Part shown: in pieces, positions 1-9,261 of the stretch | Layout: each line of letters starts with the position of its first letter | Numbering within the stretch: the stretch's first letter is position 1 | Source: Pyxidicoccus parkwaysis | GTDB taxonomy: Bacteria > Myxococcota > Myxococcia > Myxococcales > Myxococcaceae | Direction of reading: 5' to 3' | DNA length: 64,000 bases | Assembly: GCF_017301735.1 (NCBI RefSeq) | Contig: NZ_CP071090.1 | Coordinates: 5,446,001-5,510,000, forward strand | Notes under the pieces: model-generated | Database searches by the model: none | What the model was told of the DNA's origin: nothing | The model's input: the letters and a program-made list of their open reading frames with translations, nothing else | Program-made: the position numbers and the translations under genes

Positions 1-701
1 GCGAACTGGCCCATGAAGAAGAGCGTGACCGCCAGGATGCCCCACAGCGCCCTGGGGCGTCGAAGGACGGCGAGCGTGCTCGGAGGCGGGGCGGCGCGCT
101 CCGTGGGCATCGGTGGTAACGAGAGGAACTGCCACACGAGGGTGATGGCCGCGAGGGGAACGACCGCGAAGAACGCACCCCGCCACCCGATGTACTGGCC
201 CAGGAAGCTGCCGAGCGGCGCCGCAATGGTGGTGGCCAGCGCGTTGCCACCGTTCAGCAGGGACAGCGCACGCGGCACGTCGCGCTCGGGGACCAGCCGC
301 ATGACGGTGGCCGCCGACAACGACCAGAACCCACCGATGACGACGCCGATGAGCGCACGGCCCAGCATGAGCACGGTGAAGCTCGGCGCCAGGGCGGTCA
401 CCAGGCCCGAAGCCAGCATCACGCCGGTAAGGCCGAGGAGCAGCTTCCGGCGGTCGACGGACCTGGCCGCGGACGCGATGAAGAGGCTCGTCAGCACGGC
501 GAAGACGCCGGACACGGCAATCGCCTGGCCGGCGCGGCCTTCGCTCAGATGGAGGTCCGACGCGATGGGCGTCAGGAGGCTCACCGGCATGAACTCGGAC
601 GCGATGAGCGTCGAGACACACAGGGTGAGCGCGAACACGGCGCTCCATGACGCGGAGCGCGGGGCCGGCGCCACGGGCGCGCCAGCAAGCGGGCTGGACA
701 T
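1..701 (-). CDS. MFS transporter, N-terminal part (cut by window edge)
   Basis: Reading the minus strand from an ATG at 701 gives about 233 residues open to the window edge. The protein starts MSSPLAGAPVAPAPRSASWS and continues with alternating hydrophobic helices, including the MFS loop pattern around GRALIGVVIGGFWS and an R-S-V-D-R-R-K loop after helix 2. This fits a 12-TM drug or sugar efflux protein of the major facilitator superfamily in the inner membrane (family knowledge). A purine-rich stretch (gagaga) lies just upstream of the start. It is divergent from the LysR-type regulator at 983, a common arrangement for an efflux gene and its regulator; that regulatory link is inference. The C-terminal half is outside the window. 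Confidence 0.85.
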   Translation of the reverse strand, partial: MSSPLAGAPVAPAPRSASWSAVFALTLCVSTLIASEFMPVSLLTPIASDLHLSEGRAGQAIAVSGVFAVLTSLFIASAARSVDRRKLLLGLTGVMLASGLVTALAPSFTVLMLGRALIGVVIGGFWSLSAATVMRLVPERDVPRALSLLNGGNALATTIAAPLGSFLGQYIGWRGAFFAVVPLAAITLVWQFLSLPPMPTERAAPPPSTLAVLRRPRALWGILAVTLFFMGQF

Positions 702-982
702 GATTCTCTCTCAGGTTGTCGGGCGCGCTCGAAGACCTCGACGGATGTGTCGGGCTGTCTTCAGCGAGGCCATGTCGATTCGTGCCCTGCGCGTCGTGCT
801 CTTTGGAGCAGCAGGGCCTGATGAAAGAACTATGCGGCGCGCCCTCTGAAAACCAGACGGCGAGGAGCGAACGGGCCGTTAAGCAGGGGTTGATGGTGGC
901 CCGGCTATCTTCCGGGAGTGGCCATATTCGTTCGCGGGGCCGTCACGGCACTCCACACCGGCACTTCAGGGGAACCACTGCA

Positions 983-1888
983 ATGAAGACGGGCCTCTTC
1001 CAGCAGCTCCACGTGTTCCTTGCCGTCGCTCGGCTCCAGAGCTTCCGTGGCGCGGCGCGCGAGCTCGGCGTCTCCACGGCCGCCGTGAGCCAGGCTGTAC
1101 GGCAGCTGGAGGAGCAGCTGCGCGTGGTCCTGCTCAACCGAACCTCGCGCAGCATGGCTCTGACGGACGCGGGGCGGCGGCTCGTGGAGGAGGCCGGTCC
1201 GGGCCTTGCCCAGGTCGCTGCCGCCCTCCAGGGAGCCTCGGCCAGGCCCGGGGAGACGGTCGGACGGCTGAAGCTGTCCGTGCCGCGAGCAGCGGTGCCC
1301 CTCCTCATCGCGCCCGTGCTGCCAGCCTTCCGGGAGCGATACCCCCGCGTGGAGGTGGACGTCGTCGCCGAGGACCGCTTCGTGGACATCGTCGCGGAGG
1401 GCTACGACGCCGGCGTGCGGTTGAGCGAGTCCATCGAGCGCGACATGGTGCAGGTGCGCCTCACCGACGCCTTCCGCTTCGTGGTGGTGGGCTCGCCCGG
1501 CTACCTCGCGCGGCACGGAACGCCCGAGCGCCCCGAGGACCTACTCCGGCACGAATGCATCGTCCTGCGCTCACAGACGACCGGCACCCCCTACGCCTGG
1601 GAGCTGGAGCGCGGAAGCAAGACCTGGCGCGTCCCGATGCGTGGCGGCGTCACCACCAACGACGAGATGACCGGCGTGGCGTTCGCCTCCGAGGGGGTGG
1701 GGCTGGCGTACGTGCTGGAGCCAGCCATCCAGGAGCAGCTGCGTTCCGGGCGCCTCGTGCGCGTGCTGGAGGACTACGCGCCCACCGTGCCTGGCTTCTT
1801 CCTCTACTACCCCAGCCGCGCACAGCGCTCGAAGCCCCTGCGCCTCTTCATCGAGGCAGCCAGGGAGCTGGCCGGCAGGACGGGCTGA
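983..1888 (+). CDS. LysR-family transcriptional regulator
   Basis: The protein has 301 residues, normal for LysR regulators. The N-terminal winged helix-turn-helix is clear at about residues 4-62 (FQQLHVFLAVARLQSF, then GAARELGVSTAAVSQAVRQL), followed by an effector-binding domain resembling periplasmic binding proteins. The ATG at 983 is preceded by AGGGGA; the frame stays open upstream but the longer N-terminus shows no family similarity. The gene is divergent from the MFS gene ending at 701, with 281 bp between them, where such a regulator would be expected to bind. I saw no convincing T-N11-A palindrome by eye. The ligand is unknown. Confidence 0.9.
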   Translation: MKTGLFQQLHVFLAVARLQSFRGAARELGVSTAAVSQAVRQLEEQLRVVLLNRTSRSMALTDAGRRLVEEAGPGLAQVAAALQGASARPGETVGRLKLSVPRAAVPLLIAPVLPAFRERYPRVEVDVVAEDRFVDIVAEGYDAGVRLSESIERDMVQVRLTDAFRFVVVGSPGYLARHGTPERPEDLLRHECIVLRSQTTGTPYAWELERGSKTWRVPMRGGVTTNDEMTGVAFASEGVGLAYVLEPAIQEQLRSGRLVRVLEDYAPTVPGFFLYYPSRAQRSKPLRLFIEAARELAGRTG

Positions 1889-1892
1889 CACG

Positions 1893-2858
1893 CTAGAGGG
1901 AGCGTGACGTCCCACCATCCGGGCACTGCGGCAACCCGCCGTCAGCGCATTCCGGGGGAATGCGGCAGTCGGGATACACCGTGCACCAATCCTCGCATCG
2001 CATCTGTGTCTTGATGACCACCTGAGTGGGCTCCCCACCCGGTGTGAGGCTGCACCGAAAGCCGCCGTCACCCGCGCTGCATTGCGCCCAGTCGTCGTGC
2101 CGCATGAGGCCGCACGTCCCACCAGCGGTGCCGCAGACCCGCCTGCTCAAGGCGCCGACGGTGCCGCCAACGACGGTCTGGGCGCAGGTTCTGTCGAGCG
2201 TTGGCGAGGGCCAGACATGGATGGTGATGTCGCGCTCCGGAGAGGCTCCGCTGATCTTGGCGGCCCAATAGGCCTCCTCAACGGAGTACGCCCCGGCGGC
2301 AACACGTTGGGAGACGTGCTCCCCGGCAAGCCAGATAGGCACCTCCTGCTGGCTTGGGTTGAGCCTCGTCGCGAGGCACGTGTGCAGATCCTCCTGCGCC
2401 GTCAATTTGAGCATGTCCGTGGGCCAATTCCGCGTCGTGGTCAGCAACCCATGGTTGTTCGTGAATTCTTTGGAGGAGGCGGCGAAGGAGCTCGCCTGGA
2501 TCGCACAGTCGAGCGTGTACTCGACGAGCTTCTCCGTTTCTCCCGTCCCTCCGTCGAGGATGGCATCGAAACCCATGGCCAGCTTGCCCGGCGCCGCTCC
2601 CACGAGACGGTTGTTCATGAGCGTGGTGAGAGCGAATTTATGGTCATGGTAGACGCTGGGATGGAGCCCGTTCTTCGTCATCGACCCACTCGGTCCGTCG
2701 TCAAAGGTAGCAATCGGGCCACCGGGCCCACCGTCTGGTAATGACGTGACAACAGTTCCCGTCGCACCAGAGGGTGGAGCCTCGCGAGCGCGGGTGCACA
2801 CGAAGGCAGCGAGACCGAGACACGGCAATGCAATGAAGAGAGCAAGCCTGGGATGCAT
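1893..2858 (-). CDS. Secreted hypothetical protein, Cys-rich C-terminus
   Basis: The protein has 321 residues. It begins [20 protein letters not shown], a hydrophobic export signal; a Cys at residue 21 might be a lipidation site but the box is imperfect. The mature part has a low-complexity Gly/Pro/Asp linker, then a mixed domain, and ends with a Cys-rich stretch ([21 protein letters not shown]) that may form disulfides. No catalytic motif is visible and I recognise no family. The start is chosen by the signal peptide and an upstream GAGGA; the frame continues 63 codons further upstream without signal character. It ends 4 bp from the convergent LysR gene. Confidence 0.65.
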   Translation of the reverse strand: MHPRLALFIALPCLGLAAFVCTRAREAPPSGATGTVVTSLPDGGPGGPIATFDDGPSGSMTKNGLHPSVYHDHKFALTTLMNNRLVGAAPGKLAMGFDAILDGGTGETEKLVEYTLDCAIQASSFAASSKEFTNNHGLLTTTRNWPTDMLKLTAQEDLHTCLATRLNPSQQEVPIWLAGEHVSQRVAAGAYSVEEAYWAAKISGASPERDITIHVWPSPTLDRTCAQTVVGGTVGALSRRVCGTAGGTCGLMRHDDWAQCSAGDGGFRCSLTPGGEPTQVVIKTQMRCEDWCTVYPDCRIPPECADGGLPQCPDGGTSRSL

Positions 2859-3064
2859 GGGTCCTCGTAGAGGTGTGGGGTTGGGCCGCGGCGCGGCGCC
2901 ATGGTTGTGGAGATTGCAGGTCGCGTGCCGCGCTGCGGAGAGGGAGGACCAGCGTACGCGTGTTGCAGCGGCGCAACAGGTGTCGCGTCGCTGCAACGGA
3001 GTTGGCGAGCCTCCGTGACAGCGCCTTGACACGCTCGCCATTCGCACAAGTATCCTGCTGCGAA

Positions 3065-4423
3065 ATGCCGGATGATCTTTTCGCGGGCTGCACGCTGACC
3101 AGCACCGGCCAGGGAGAAACGCTCGATGTCCCCTCCCTCATGGTCACCGTCACGGACCCGCGCGGCGCCCAGAGCGAAGCCCGGCTCGAGATGAAGCCGC
3201 TCGTGGTGGGGACGAGCCCCGCGTGCGATCTCGTGGTGGATGACCCGAAGATCTCGCGCCGCCACTGTGAGCTCTCGCTCACCCACGAAGGCATCGTCAT
3301 CCGCGACCTGGGGAGCAAGAACGGGACGCTCACTGGGAAGATCGCGCTCCGCGAGGCACTGCTCTCGCCGGGACAGCCCATCACGCTCGGCGGCTCCACG
3401 CTGGTCGTGCGCTCTGCGGGGGCTGCCAGGCGAATCCCGCTGTCCACCGCGGCGCGTTTCGGCGAGGCCCTCGGGCAGAGCTTTGCCATGCGCGCACTCT
3501 TCGCCAACCTCGAGCGCGCGGCCGCGACCGAGCAGACCCTCGTGCTGCTCGGCGAGTCGGGCACCGGCAAGGAGGTCCTGGCGCGCGCCATCCACGAGCA
3601 CAGCCCGCGACGAGAAGGGCCTTTCGTGGTGCTCGACTGCGGCGCCATCTCGGCGAGCCTCATGGAGTCGGAGGTGTTTGGCTACGCACGAGGCGCCTTC
3701 ACGGGCGCGACCGGCGCGCGCGCGGGGCTGCTCGAGGAGGCCAACGGCGGCACGCTCTTCATCGACGAGCTGGGCGAGCTGCCGCTCGACCTTCAGCCCA
3801 AGCTGCTCCGCGCGCTCGAGGCGCGGCAGGTGCGGCGCCTGGGTTCGAACGAGTGGAGGCCCTTCGACGCGCGCGTCGTCGCGGCAACCCACCGAGACCT
3901 GCGCGCCCTCGTGGCCGAGGGTGCATTCCGGGAGGACCTCTACTACCGGCTCGCGGTGGTCGAGCTGCGCGTGCCCGCGCTACGGGAGCGAAAGGAAGAC
4001 ATCCCGCTGCTCGTGGAGCGCTTCCTCGCCGCGCATCATCCGCCACGCGGGCTCGCCGAGCTGCCTCCCCATGCGCTCTCGCTGCTGGCCGCGCACGGCT
4101 TCCCCGGCAACGTGCGCGAGCTGCGCAACCTGGTGGCCCGCCTGGTGCTGTTCCCAGAGCAGGGGCTCGAGCTGCCGGAGCCGCCACGGGAGGAGGCGCA
4201 GGCTCCGCGGGCTCCGAACGAGGAGAGTCCCCCGATCGCGCCCCTCTTGCAGATGCCCTTGCAAGCGGCGCGCGACCTGGTGATGGAGCGCTTCGAACGC
4301 AGCTACGTGGCGGCCCGGCTGGCCCAGCACGGAGGGAACATCTCGCGCGCCGCGGACGCGATGGGGGTGTCCCGGCAGCTCGTGCACCGGCTGCTGGAGC
4401 GGTACGGGATGAAGGCCCGGTAG
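3065..4423 (+). CDS. FHA-domain sigma-54 activator (enhancer-binding protein)
   Basis: The protein has 452 residues. An N-terminal FHA domain (about 25-115; [20 protein letters not shown], then LGSKNGTLT) should bind phosphothreonine. An AAA+ sigma-54 interaction domain follows, with Walker A GESGTGKE, the sigma-54 contact motif GAFTGA, Walker [13 protein letters not shown] and the arginine-finger region [10 protein letters not shown] Fis-type helix-turn-helix closes the protein ([21 protein letters not shown]). FHA-bEBPs are frequent in myxobacteria, where they read Ser/Thr kinase output (family knowledge). Here the kinase at 5797 and a candidate sigma-54 promoter at 5625 lie close by, so one pathway is plausible (inference). 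ATG 3065 is favoured because residues upstream look non-coding. A possible sigma-70 promoter (TTGACA at 3026, AGTATC at 3049) lies very close to the start and is weak evidence. Confidence 0.92.
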   Translation: MPDDLFAGCTLTSTGQGETLDVPSLMVTVTDPRGAQSEARLEMKPLVVGTSPACDLVVDDPKISRRHCELSLTHEGIVIRDLGSKNGTLTGKIALREALLSPGQPITLGGSTLVVRSAGAARRIPLSTAARFGEALGQSFAMRALFANLERAAATEQTLVLLGESGTGKEVLARAIHEHSPRREGPFVVLDCGAISASLMESEVFGYARGAFTGATGARAGLLEEANGGTLFIDELGELPLDLQPKLLRALEARQVRRLGSNEWRPFDARVVAATHRDLRALVAEGAFREDLYYRLAVVELRVPALRERKEDIPLLVERFLAAHHPPRGLAELPPHALSLLAAHGFPGNVRELRNLVARLVLFPEQGLELPEPPREEAQAPRAPNEESPPIAPLLQMPLQAARDLVMERFERSYVAARLAQHGGNISRAADAMGVSRQLVHRLLERYGMKAR

Positions 4424-4447
4424 CTTCGCTGCGGGAAGCCCTGCGCC

Positions 4448-5548
4448 CTACCCCGGCGGGGGGAGCAGCGCGACGTGGACAACCTTGGAGGAGGCCTGGA
4501 TGTCGGGGGGCGGCAGCACCTTGCTGGGGAGGGCAATGAACGCGACCAGGTCATTGCCCTGCAGGGTGGGCCAATACTGCACCGAGCAAACGCTGGCATA
4601 CGCGCAGTAGGCGACCTGCCTGCCTTTGTCGTCGAAGATCTGGATGGCATACGGATATTCGCTGACATCCGCGGAGGCGGTGGCGGTGAGCGTCACGTAC
4701 GAGTAGGTGCCGCTGGTGTCCGTGCTGAGACTGACGGACCATGCGGAGCTCGTCCAGGTGACGTAGTGGGTGGCGGTGGACTCCTGGATTCCAGGCGGTG
4801 GATAGGCATCGCCATACTGCGACAGGAAGGCCCGGTAGGTGTGCGTGCCCGCCGTGGTCTGCGAAACATCGACCGTGCACAGGGTGCCTGAGCCGCAGCG
4901 CTTGAGGAAGGTACCGGTCGTGGTGTCGAAGAGCTCGATGTAGAACGGCGACGGCCCGACGTCATAGTAGGAGCTCACCGACAGCGTGGTGGTCGAGCCG
5001 ACAGGCAAGGTCGCGGCGCTGACAGACATCGACAGGTACGCGAGGTGCCAGTTCACGCTGATCCAGGACCGGGCCACCTCGTTCCCCAACGAGTCCGCGA
5101 TGATGCCCGCGAAATAAGCGTACCCGCTGGTGGGCCGGGTCACCGGGACCGCGCAGGTGGTGCCGGAGCCGCAGCTGCCGAGGAAGGCACCGGACTGGTA
5201 ATCCAGGATGCGAATGTAATATGGCGTGGGGCCGACGTCCGCGCTGGCGGTGGCCGTCAGCGTGGTGTACTGCGTGGGCCAGAGTTCGGTCGCGCTGGCG
5301 GTCACCGACACCGACCAGGCCGCGGCCGCGGACCGCAGCTCCGGGGAGGACTCGGGCTTGGGTTGGAGCTCCGAGCCCAACGTCACACCCGGCTGGACGG
5401 GAGGCGCCTCCGGCACCGGCTTGCCCCCCACGACGGACGGGGCCGGTTCGCTCGAGCCACTGGACGCAGCTGCACGCAGAGCGTCCATATCCTGAGAACC
5501 ACAGCCAACCACGCATGCAACGACAGACAATATGAGCCAGGGTTTCAT
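4448..5548 (-). CDS. Lipoprotein with three Ig-like repeats
   Basis: The protein has 366 residues. MKPWLILSVVACVVGCGSQ is a lipoprotein signal with lipobox VVGC (Cys16). After a Pro/Ser-rich linker come three repeats of about 90-100 residues, each starting WSVSV- or LSMSV-like, with a T-x-T-A-x-A-S-A-D-V strand and, in the first two, a paired-cysteine motif CGSGT-x-C (CAYASVC in the third). This suggests three beta-sandwich domains exposed from a membrane. No enzyme motif is seen. GGAGAAG lies upstream of ATG 5548. It is convergent with the FHA activator gene and divergent from the kinase gene. A sigma-54-like element and tandem palindromes upstream suggest activator control. Confidence 0.8.
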   Translation of the reverse strand: MKPWLILSVVACVVGCGSQDMDALRAAASSGSSEPAPSVVGGKPVPEAPPVQPGVTLGSELQPKPESSPELRSAAAAWSVSVTASATELWPTQYTTLTATASADVGPTPYYIRILDYQSGAFLGSCGSGTTCAVPVTRPTSGYAYFAGIIADSLGNEVARSWISVNWHLAYLSMSVSAATLPVGSTTTLSVSSYYDVGPSPFYIELFDTTTGTFLKRCGSGTLCTVDVSQTTAGTHTYRAFLSQYGDAYPPPGIQESTATHYVTWTSSAWSVSLSTDTSGTYSYVTLTATASADVSEYPYAIQIFDDKGRQVAYCAYASVCSVQYWPTLQGNDLVAFIALPSKVLPPPDIQASSKVVHVALLPPPG

Positions 5549-5624
5549 CCGCTTCTCCAGGGAAGCGACCGGCTGGGAGTGCTCCCCCTCATGGGCAGCA
5601 GCCGCTCGGTCTGGAGCGAGGGAT

Positions 5625-5640
5625 TGCAGCACCCATGCCG
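5625..5640 (-). promoter_or_regulatory. Candidate sigma-54 promoter for the Ig-like lipoprotein gene
   Basis: On the minus strand the sequence is CGGCATGGGTGCTGCA. Compared with the sigma-54 consensus TGGCACG-N4-TTGCW it keeps the GG of the -24 element and the GC of the -12 element at the right distance and matches 9 of 12 fixed positions. The start codon at 5548 would be about 65 nt from the predicted transcription start. Paired palindromes at 5692-5732 lie roughly 80-120 bp upstream of that start, the usual place for enhancer sites. Confidence 0.5.
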
Positions 5641-5691
5641 CCTGGCCTCGCCCTGGCGGGCCGAGCGCTGCTGTCACGCCGTCGGCACGGC

Positions 5692-5732
5692 TGTCACGCT
5701 GCCATGACAGCGGTTGTCATGCGCGAGTGACA
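5692..5732. promoter_or_regulatory. Tandem palindromes TGTCA-N8-TGACA
   Basis: Two inverted repeats of identical layout, TGTCA-N8-TGACA, occupy 5692-5709 and 5715-5732. A third TGTCA half-site lies at 5672, 20 bp before the first. They sit in the 248-bp gap between the divergent lipoprotein gene (start 5548) and the kinase gene (start 5797). Equal spacing and perfect half-sites argue for a dimeric DNA-binding protein. The binding protein is not known; the nearby FHA-type activator is a candidate by position only. Confidence 0.6.
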
Positions 5733-5796
5733 GTGGGCTTGACCGTCCATACGTGCCCTGGGGATCCTGTCCAGCGTCGAGCATCGAGGCACAGCA

Positions 5797-8700
5797 ATGG
5801 CCCCCAACAGAGAGGAGAGCGGAGCCGCCGGACTGGAGGCTGGGGCCCCGGCCCGTGGCGAGGCCGGCCCTGGCACGATGACCGCGAGCGTCGAGGCCGG
5901 GCCCAGGCTCGCACCCGCGCCCACGCCTCCCCTGCCCGGCCCGGAGGGGCTGCCCGCGCTGCCTGAAGCAGTCACCGGGCGCTACGAAATCCTCACGCTG
6001 CTCGGACGCGGGGGCATGGGCGCCGTCTACCGCGCCAGGGACCGCCGGCTCGGCCGCGAGGTTGCGCTCAAGCTCCTCTTCAGCGGCGACGGCGAGCGCC
6101 TGCTGCGCGAAGCCCGTGCGCAGGCACGTGTCGAGCACGAACATGCCTGCAAGATTCACGAGGTCGGCGCCGAAGGGGGAGCCTCGTACATCGCGATGCA
6201 GCTCGTGGATGGCGAGCCTCTCGACAAGCTGAGCGCGAAGCTCACCGTCGAGGAGAAGGCACGCATCCTCCGGCAGGTGGCGCTCGCGCTGCATGAGGCC
6301 CACCGGCTGGGGCTCGTGCACCGGGATGTCAAGCCCAGCAACATCCTGGTGGAGCGCCGAGAGGACGGGGCGCTCCACCCCTACCTCACCGACTTCGGTA
6401 TCGCCCGCGAGGCCGGCGAGGAGGGACTCACGGCGACGGGAGCCATCGCTGGGACTCCCGCGTTCATGGCGCCGGAACAGGCCCGCGGCGAGGTGCGCGC
6501 GCTCGACCGTCGCACCGACGTGTATGGCCTTGGGGCGACCGCGTTCGTACTGCTCGGGGGGCGGCCACCCTTCGAGGAACCGAAGCCCTGGGAGCTGCTC
6601 CCGCGAATCATCGCCGAGGACGCGCCGCCGCTCCGCCGTTTCGCTCCGGAGCTCCCCGCCGATCTCGAAGCCATCGTGGCGCGTTGCCTGGAGAAGGAGC
6701 CCGCGCGGCGCTATCCATCTGCCCGCTCGCTCGCGGACGATCTCCAGCGCTTCCTGGACGGCGAGCCCGTGGAGGCGAGACGGCTGTCCCGGGGGCTCCT
6801 CCTGCTGCGCTGGGCGCGGCGGCGCAGGGCCGCGGTGACGCTCGCGGCCGTGGCGCTCTTCGCGGCGCTGCTCGCCGCCGCGCTCTGGGCAGAGGATCGC
6901 CAGCGCGCGGCTCAGCGCGCGGAGCTCGCACGGGAGCTCTCCGAGGACGTGAAGGAGATGGAGCTCTTCCTTCGCACGGCCTACGCGCTGCCGCTGCATG
7001 ACGTCGAGCGCGAACGGGACACCGTGCGGGAGAGGCTCCGTGGCATCGAGACACGCATGGCGGCAGCGGGAGCAGCGGGCGCCGGCCCGGGGCATCATGC
7101 GCTCGGCCGGGGGTACCTGGCCCTGCACGAGCCCGAGCGCGCGCTCGCCGAGCTCCAGGCGGCGGCCACAGCCGGGTACGCGTCCCCCGAGCTCGACTAC
7201 GCGCTCGGGCTGGCACTTGGAGAGCTCTACGACCGGGCGGTCGTCCTGGCCAGGCGCATCGACGATGACGGGCAGCGCAGGGCGCGCCTCGAGGCGCTCG
7301 CGTCCGAGTTTGCGGAGCCAGCGAGCCGGCATCTCAAGGCGGCGCTCGCCGCGAGGCTCTCCTCGCCAGCGTACGTCGAGGGACTCATCGCGCTCCGCGA
7401 AGGCCGTCCCGAGGAGGCGCTCGCGAAAGCCGAGGCCGCGTTCGCGAAGGCGCCGTGGCTCTATGAAGCCAGGCTGCTCCAGGGCGACGCCCGCTTCGCC
7501 CTGGGGAGCCGCTTCGGGCACGACGCGGCGTTCGATTACGACCGGATGATGACGGACTACCGCGCGGCCGCCGAGGACTACCGTGCCGCCGCCGACATCG
7601 CTCGGAGCGACCCGCGCGTCCACGAGGCCGAGTGCCGGCTCTGGGCGCAGATGATGTACGCGTCAACCGCGCGGAGGGACACGCTCCGTTCGAGCCACGC
7701 AGAGGCCGTGGCCGCGTGCGGCCGCGCGATCATGGCCAGCTCACGGAGCGCGGAGGCGCGGCTCGATCGCGCCTTCCTCCAGGCAAGCCATGCCTGGCTG
7801 AGCGCGACGGGTAAGACGGACGACAAGGACCCGCAGCCTGCGATTGACGATGCCATCTCGCTCGCGACCGAGGCCGCGCGCCGCGCTCCGGACGAGCCGC
7901 TGGCGCCCTACGTGGTGGGGCTGGCCTCGGACACGCTCGCCCATCACCAGAACAGCCTCGGCCTCGACAGCCGCGAGGCCATTGGCCGTGCCATTGCCGG
8001 CTACGAGGGCGCGCTGCGCGTGGACCCTCAATTTCTGTGGGCGCTTCGAGATCTCGCCTCGGCCTACCTCCAGCAGGCCGAGGCCGAGCGCTTCCGCGGG
8101 CTCGACCCGATTTCGTCGTTGGAGCGCACCGTGGAGCTCAGCGAGCGCACGGCCGCGTTGGATCCGCGTGGCCTCCTCTCCTGGAGCAACCAGAGTGCCG
8201 CGCTTCTCATCGAGGCCGAGCACCTGGCCGGCACGGGGCGTAATCCGTCGCGAACCCTGGCCCGGGTCCGCGCCGCCATCGAGACAGGGCGCGCGCTCGC
8301 GCCGGACTGGCCGATGGCGGGTTACCTCGCGGCGTACGCCTGCTGGATTGAGGCCAGCTACGAGCTCCTGGCGGGTGGCAATCCGACCGGAGCCCTGGAG
8401 CGAGGCGGGGCGTTCGTGAGGGAGGCGGCGCAGCGCTCACCCGGCACACCGGAGCTCCTCGAGGTGCAGGGGAAGCTCGCGGCGGCGCGCGCGCAGGGCC
8501 AGCTCGAGAGAGGTGAGGACCCGAGCGCGGCGATTGACGAGGCCCGTGCCGCATTCCAGCAGTACCTGGCCGGGTGGCCGTGGGACACAGGCATCCGGGT
8601 CTGGCGCGCGCGCGTCGAGGTGCTTGGCCTGCGCTGGCTCGCGAGTCGGCGTGAGGTGACTGCGACGCGTGTGGCGGCCGCGGCCGCCCCCATCCTGGAG

Positions 8701-9051
8701 CTGCTCGTGAAGTCGCGCATCGATCCGCGGCCCGCGCAGGTCCTCGCCGAGCTCTGGAGCGTCCAGGCCCTCTCCCAGGCGGACCGGGGCAAGCCCGCGG
8801 ACGAGGCCCTCCGAACAGGGCTCCGGTACGCGGAGGAGGCGCTCGCGCTCAACCCTCACATGCCAGCGGCGCTCGCCGTTCAGGGGGAGCTGCTCCTCGC
8901 GCAGGCCCGTGTGGCCAGGAGCGCAAGCGAGAGGCATCAGCTCGCACACGCGGCGGCACAGGCGCTCGCCGCGGCGGTGAGAGAGAACCCGCTGATGGAG
9001 AGGCGACTCGCGGCCTTGCTACGCACGGCAACGGAGCTGGGCCGCGAGTAG
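5797..9051 (+). CDS. Membrane Ser/Thr protein kinase with TPR-like tail
   Basis: The protein has 1084 residues. A Pro/Ala-rich N-terminus leads to a Hanks-type kinase domain (about 61-330): Gly loop LGRGGMGAVY, catalytic Lys in ALKLL (about 92), HRDVKPSN (about 175-182), DFG (199-201) and APE. Key residues are intact, so it should be active. A single membrane helix follows (about 347-365, TLAAVALFAALLAAALW). Some 700 residues of Ala/Leu-rich helical repeats with TPR-like spacing complete it and probably bind partner proteins on the far side of the membrane. This design is common in myxobacteria. GAGG lies before ATG 5797. Paired palindromes at 5692-5732 lie in its promoter region. It probably signals to FHA proteins such as the activator at 3065 (inference). 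Confidence 0.93.
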   Translation: MAPNREESGAAGLEAGAPARGEAGPGTMTASVEAGPRLAPAPTPPLPGPEGLPALPEAVTGRYEILTLLGRGGMGAVYRARDRRLGREVALKLLFSGDGERLLREARAQARVEHEHACKIHEVGAEGGASYIAMQLVDGEPLDKLSAKLTVEEKARILRQVALALHEAHRLGLVHRDVKPSNILVERREDGALHPYLTDFGIAREAGEEGLTATGAIAGTPAFMAPEQARGEVRALDRRTDVYGLGATAFVLLGGRPPFEEPKPWELLPRIIAEDAPPLRRFAPELPADLEAIVARCLEKEPARRYPSARSLADDLQRFLDGEPVEARRLSRGLLLLRWARRRRAAVTLAAVALFAALLAAALWAEDRQRAAQRAELARELSEDVKEMELFLRTAYALPLHDVERERDTVRERLRGIETRMAAAGAAGAGPGHHALGRGYLALHEPERALAELQAAATAGYASPELDYALGLALGELYDRAVVLARRIDDDGQRRARLEALASEFAEPASRHLKAALAARLSSPAYVEGLIALREGRPEEALAKAEAAFAKAPWLYEARLLQGDARFALGSRFGHDAAFDYDRMMTDYRAAAEDYRAAADIARSDPRVHEAECRLWAQMMYASTARRDTLRSSHAEAVAACGRAIMASSRSAEARLDRAFLQASHAWLSATGKTDDKDPQPAIDDAISLATEAARRAPDEPLAPYVVGLASDTLAHHQNSLGLDSREAIGRAIAGYEGALRVDPQFLWALRDLASAYLQQAEAERFRGLDPISSLERTVELSERTAALDPRGLLSWSNQSAALLIEAEHLAGTGRNPSRTLARVRAAIETGRALAPDWPMAGYLAAYACWIEASYELLAGGNPTGALERGGAFVREAAQRSPGTPELLEVQGKLAAARAQGQLERGEDPSAAIDEARAAFQQYLAGWPWDTGIRVWRARVEVLGLRWLASRREVTATRVAAAAAPILELLVKSRIDPRPAQVLAELWSVQALSQADRGKPADEALRTGLRYAEEALALNPHMPAALAVQGELLLAQARVARSASERHQLAHAAAQALAAAVRENPLMERRLAALLRTATELGRE

Positions 9052-9261
9052 GAGGAGATTTCCCACGTCGAGCAACGGTTCGGGCCCGCCAGCCCCTGAG
9101 GCTCCGGGCCCTCATGGGCCGTGCGGTCCCCTGTTCGACATCAGCCCCTCCGAAGGGAGGGGGGACTGACGCGCCATACATGACAAGGTCGCGGCACGAG
9201 CTCGACCCGAGATTCTCTTCGCGACATGGGAGCTCCGCAGGCGGTCTTCCCGGGAGGTCCC

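Noticed and set aside
13-849. A 278-codon plus-strand frame over the MFS gene
   Set aside because: The opposite strand encodes clear membrane helices; the plus frame is Arg/Ser-rich antisense.
702-982. LysR operator in the divergent gap
   Set aside because: Several loose T-N11-A matches exist, as expected by chance; none has convincing flanking symmetry.
5692-5732. NifA-type enhancer sites (TGT-N10-ACA)
   Set aside because: The spacing here is TGT-N12-ACA, two bases longer than NifA sites, and no nif gene is nearby.
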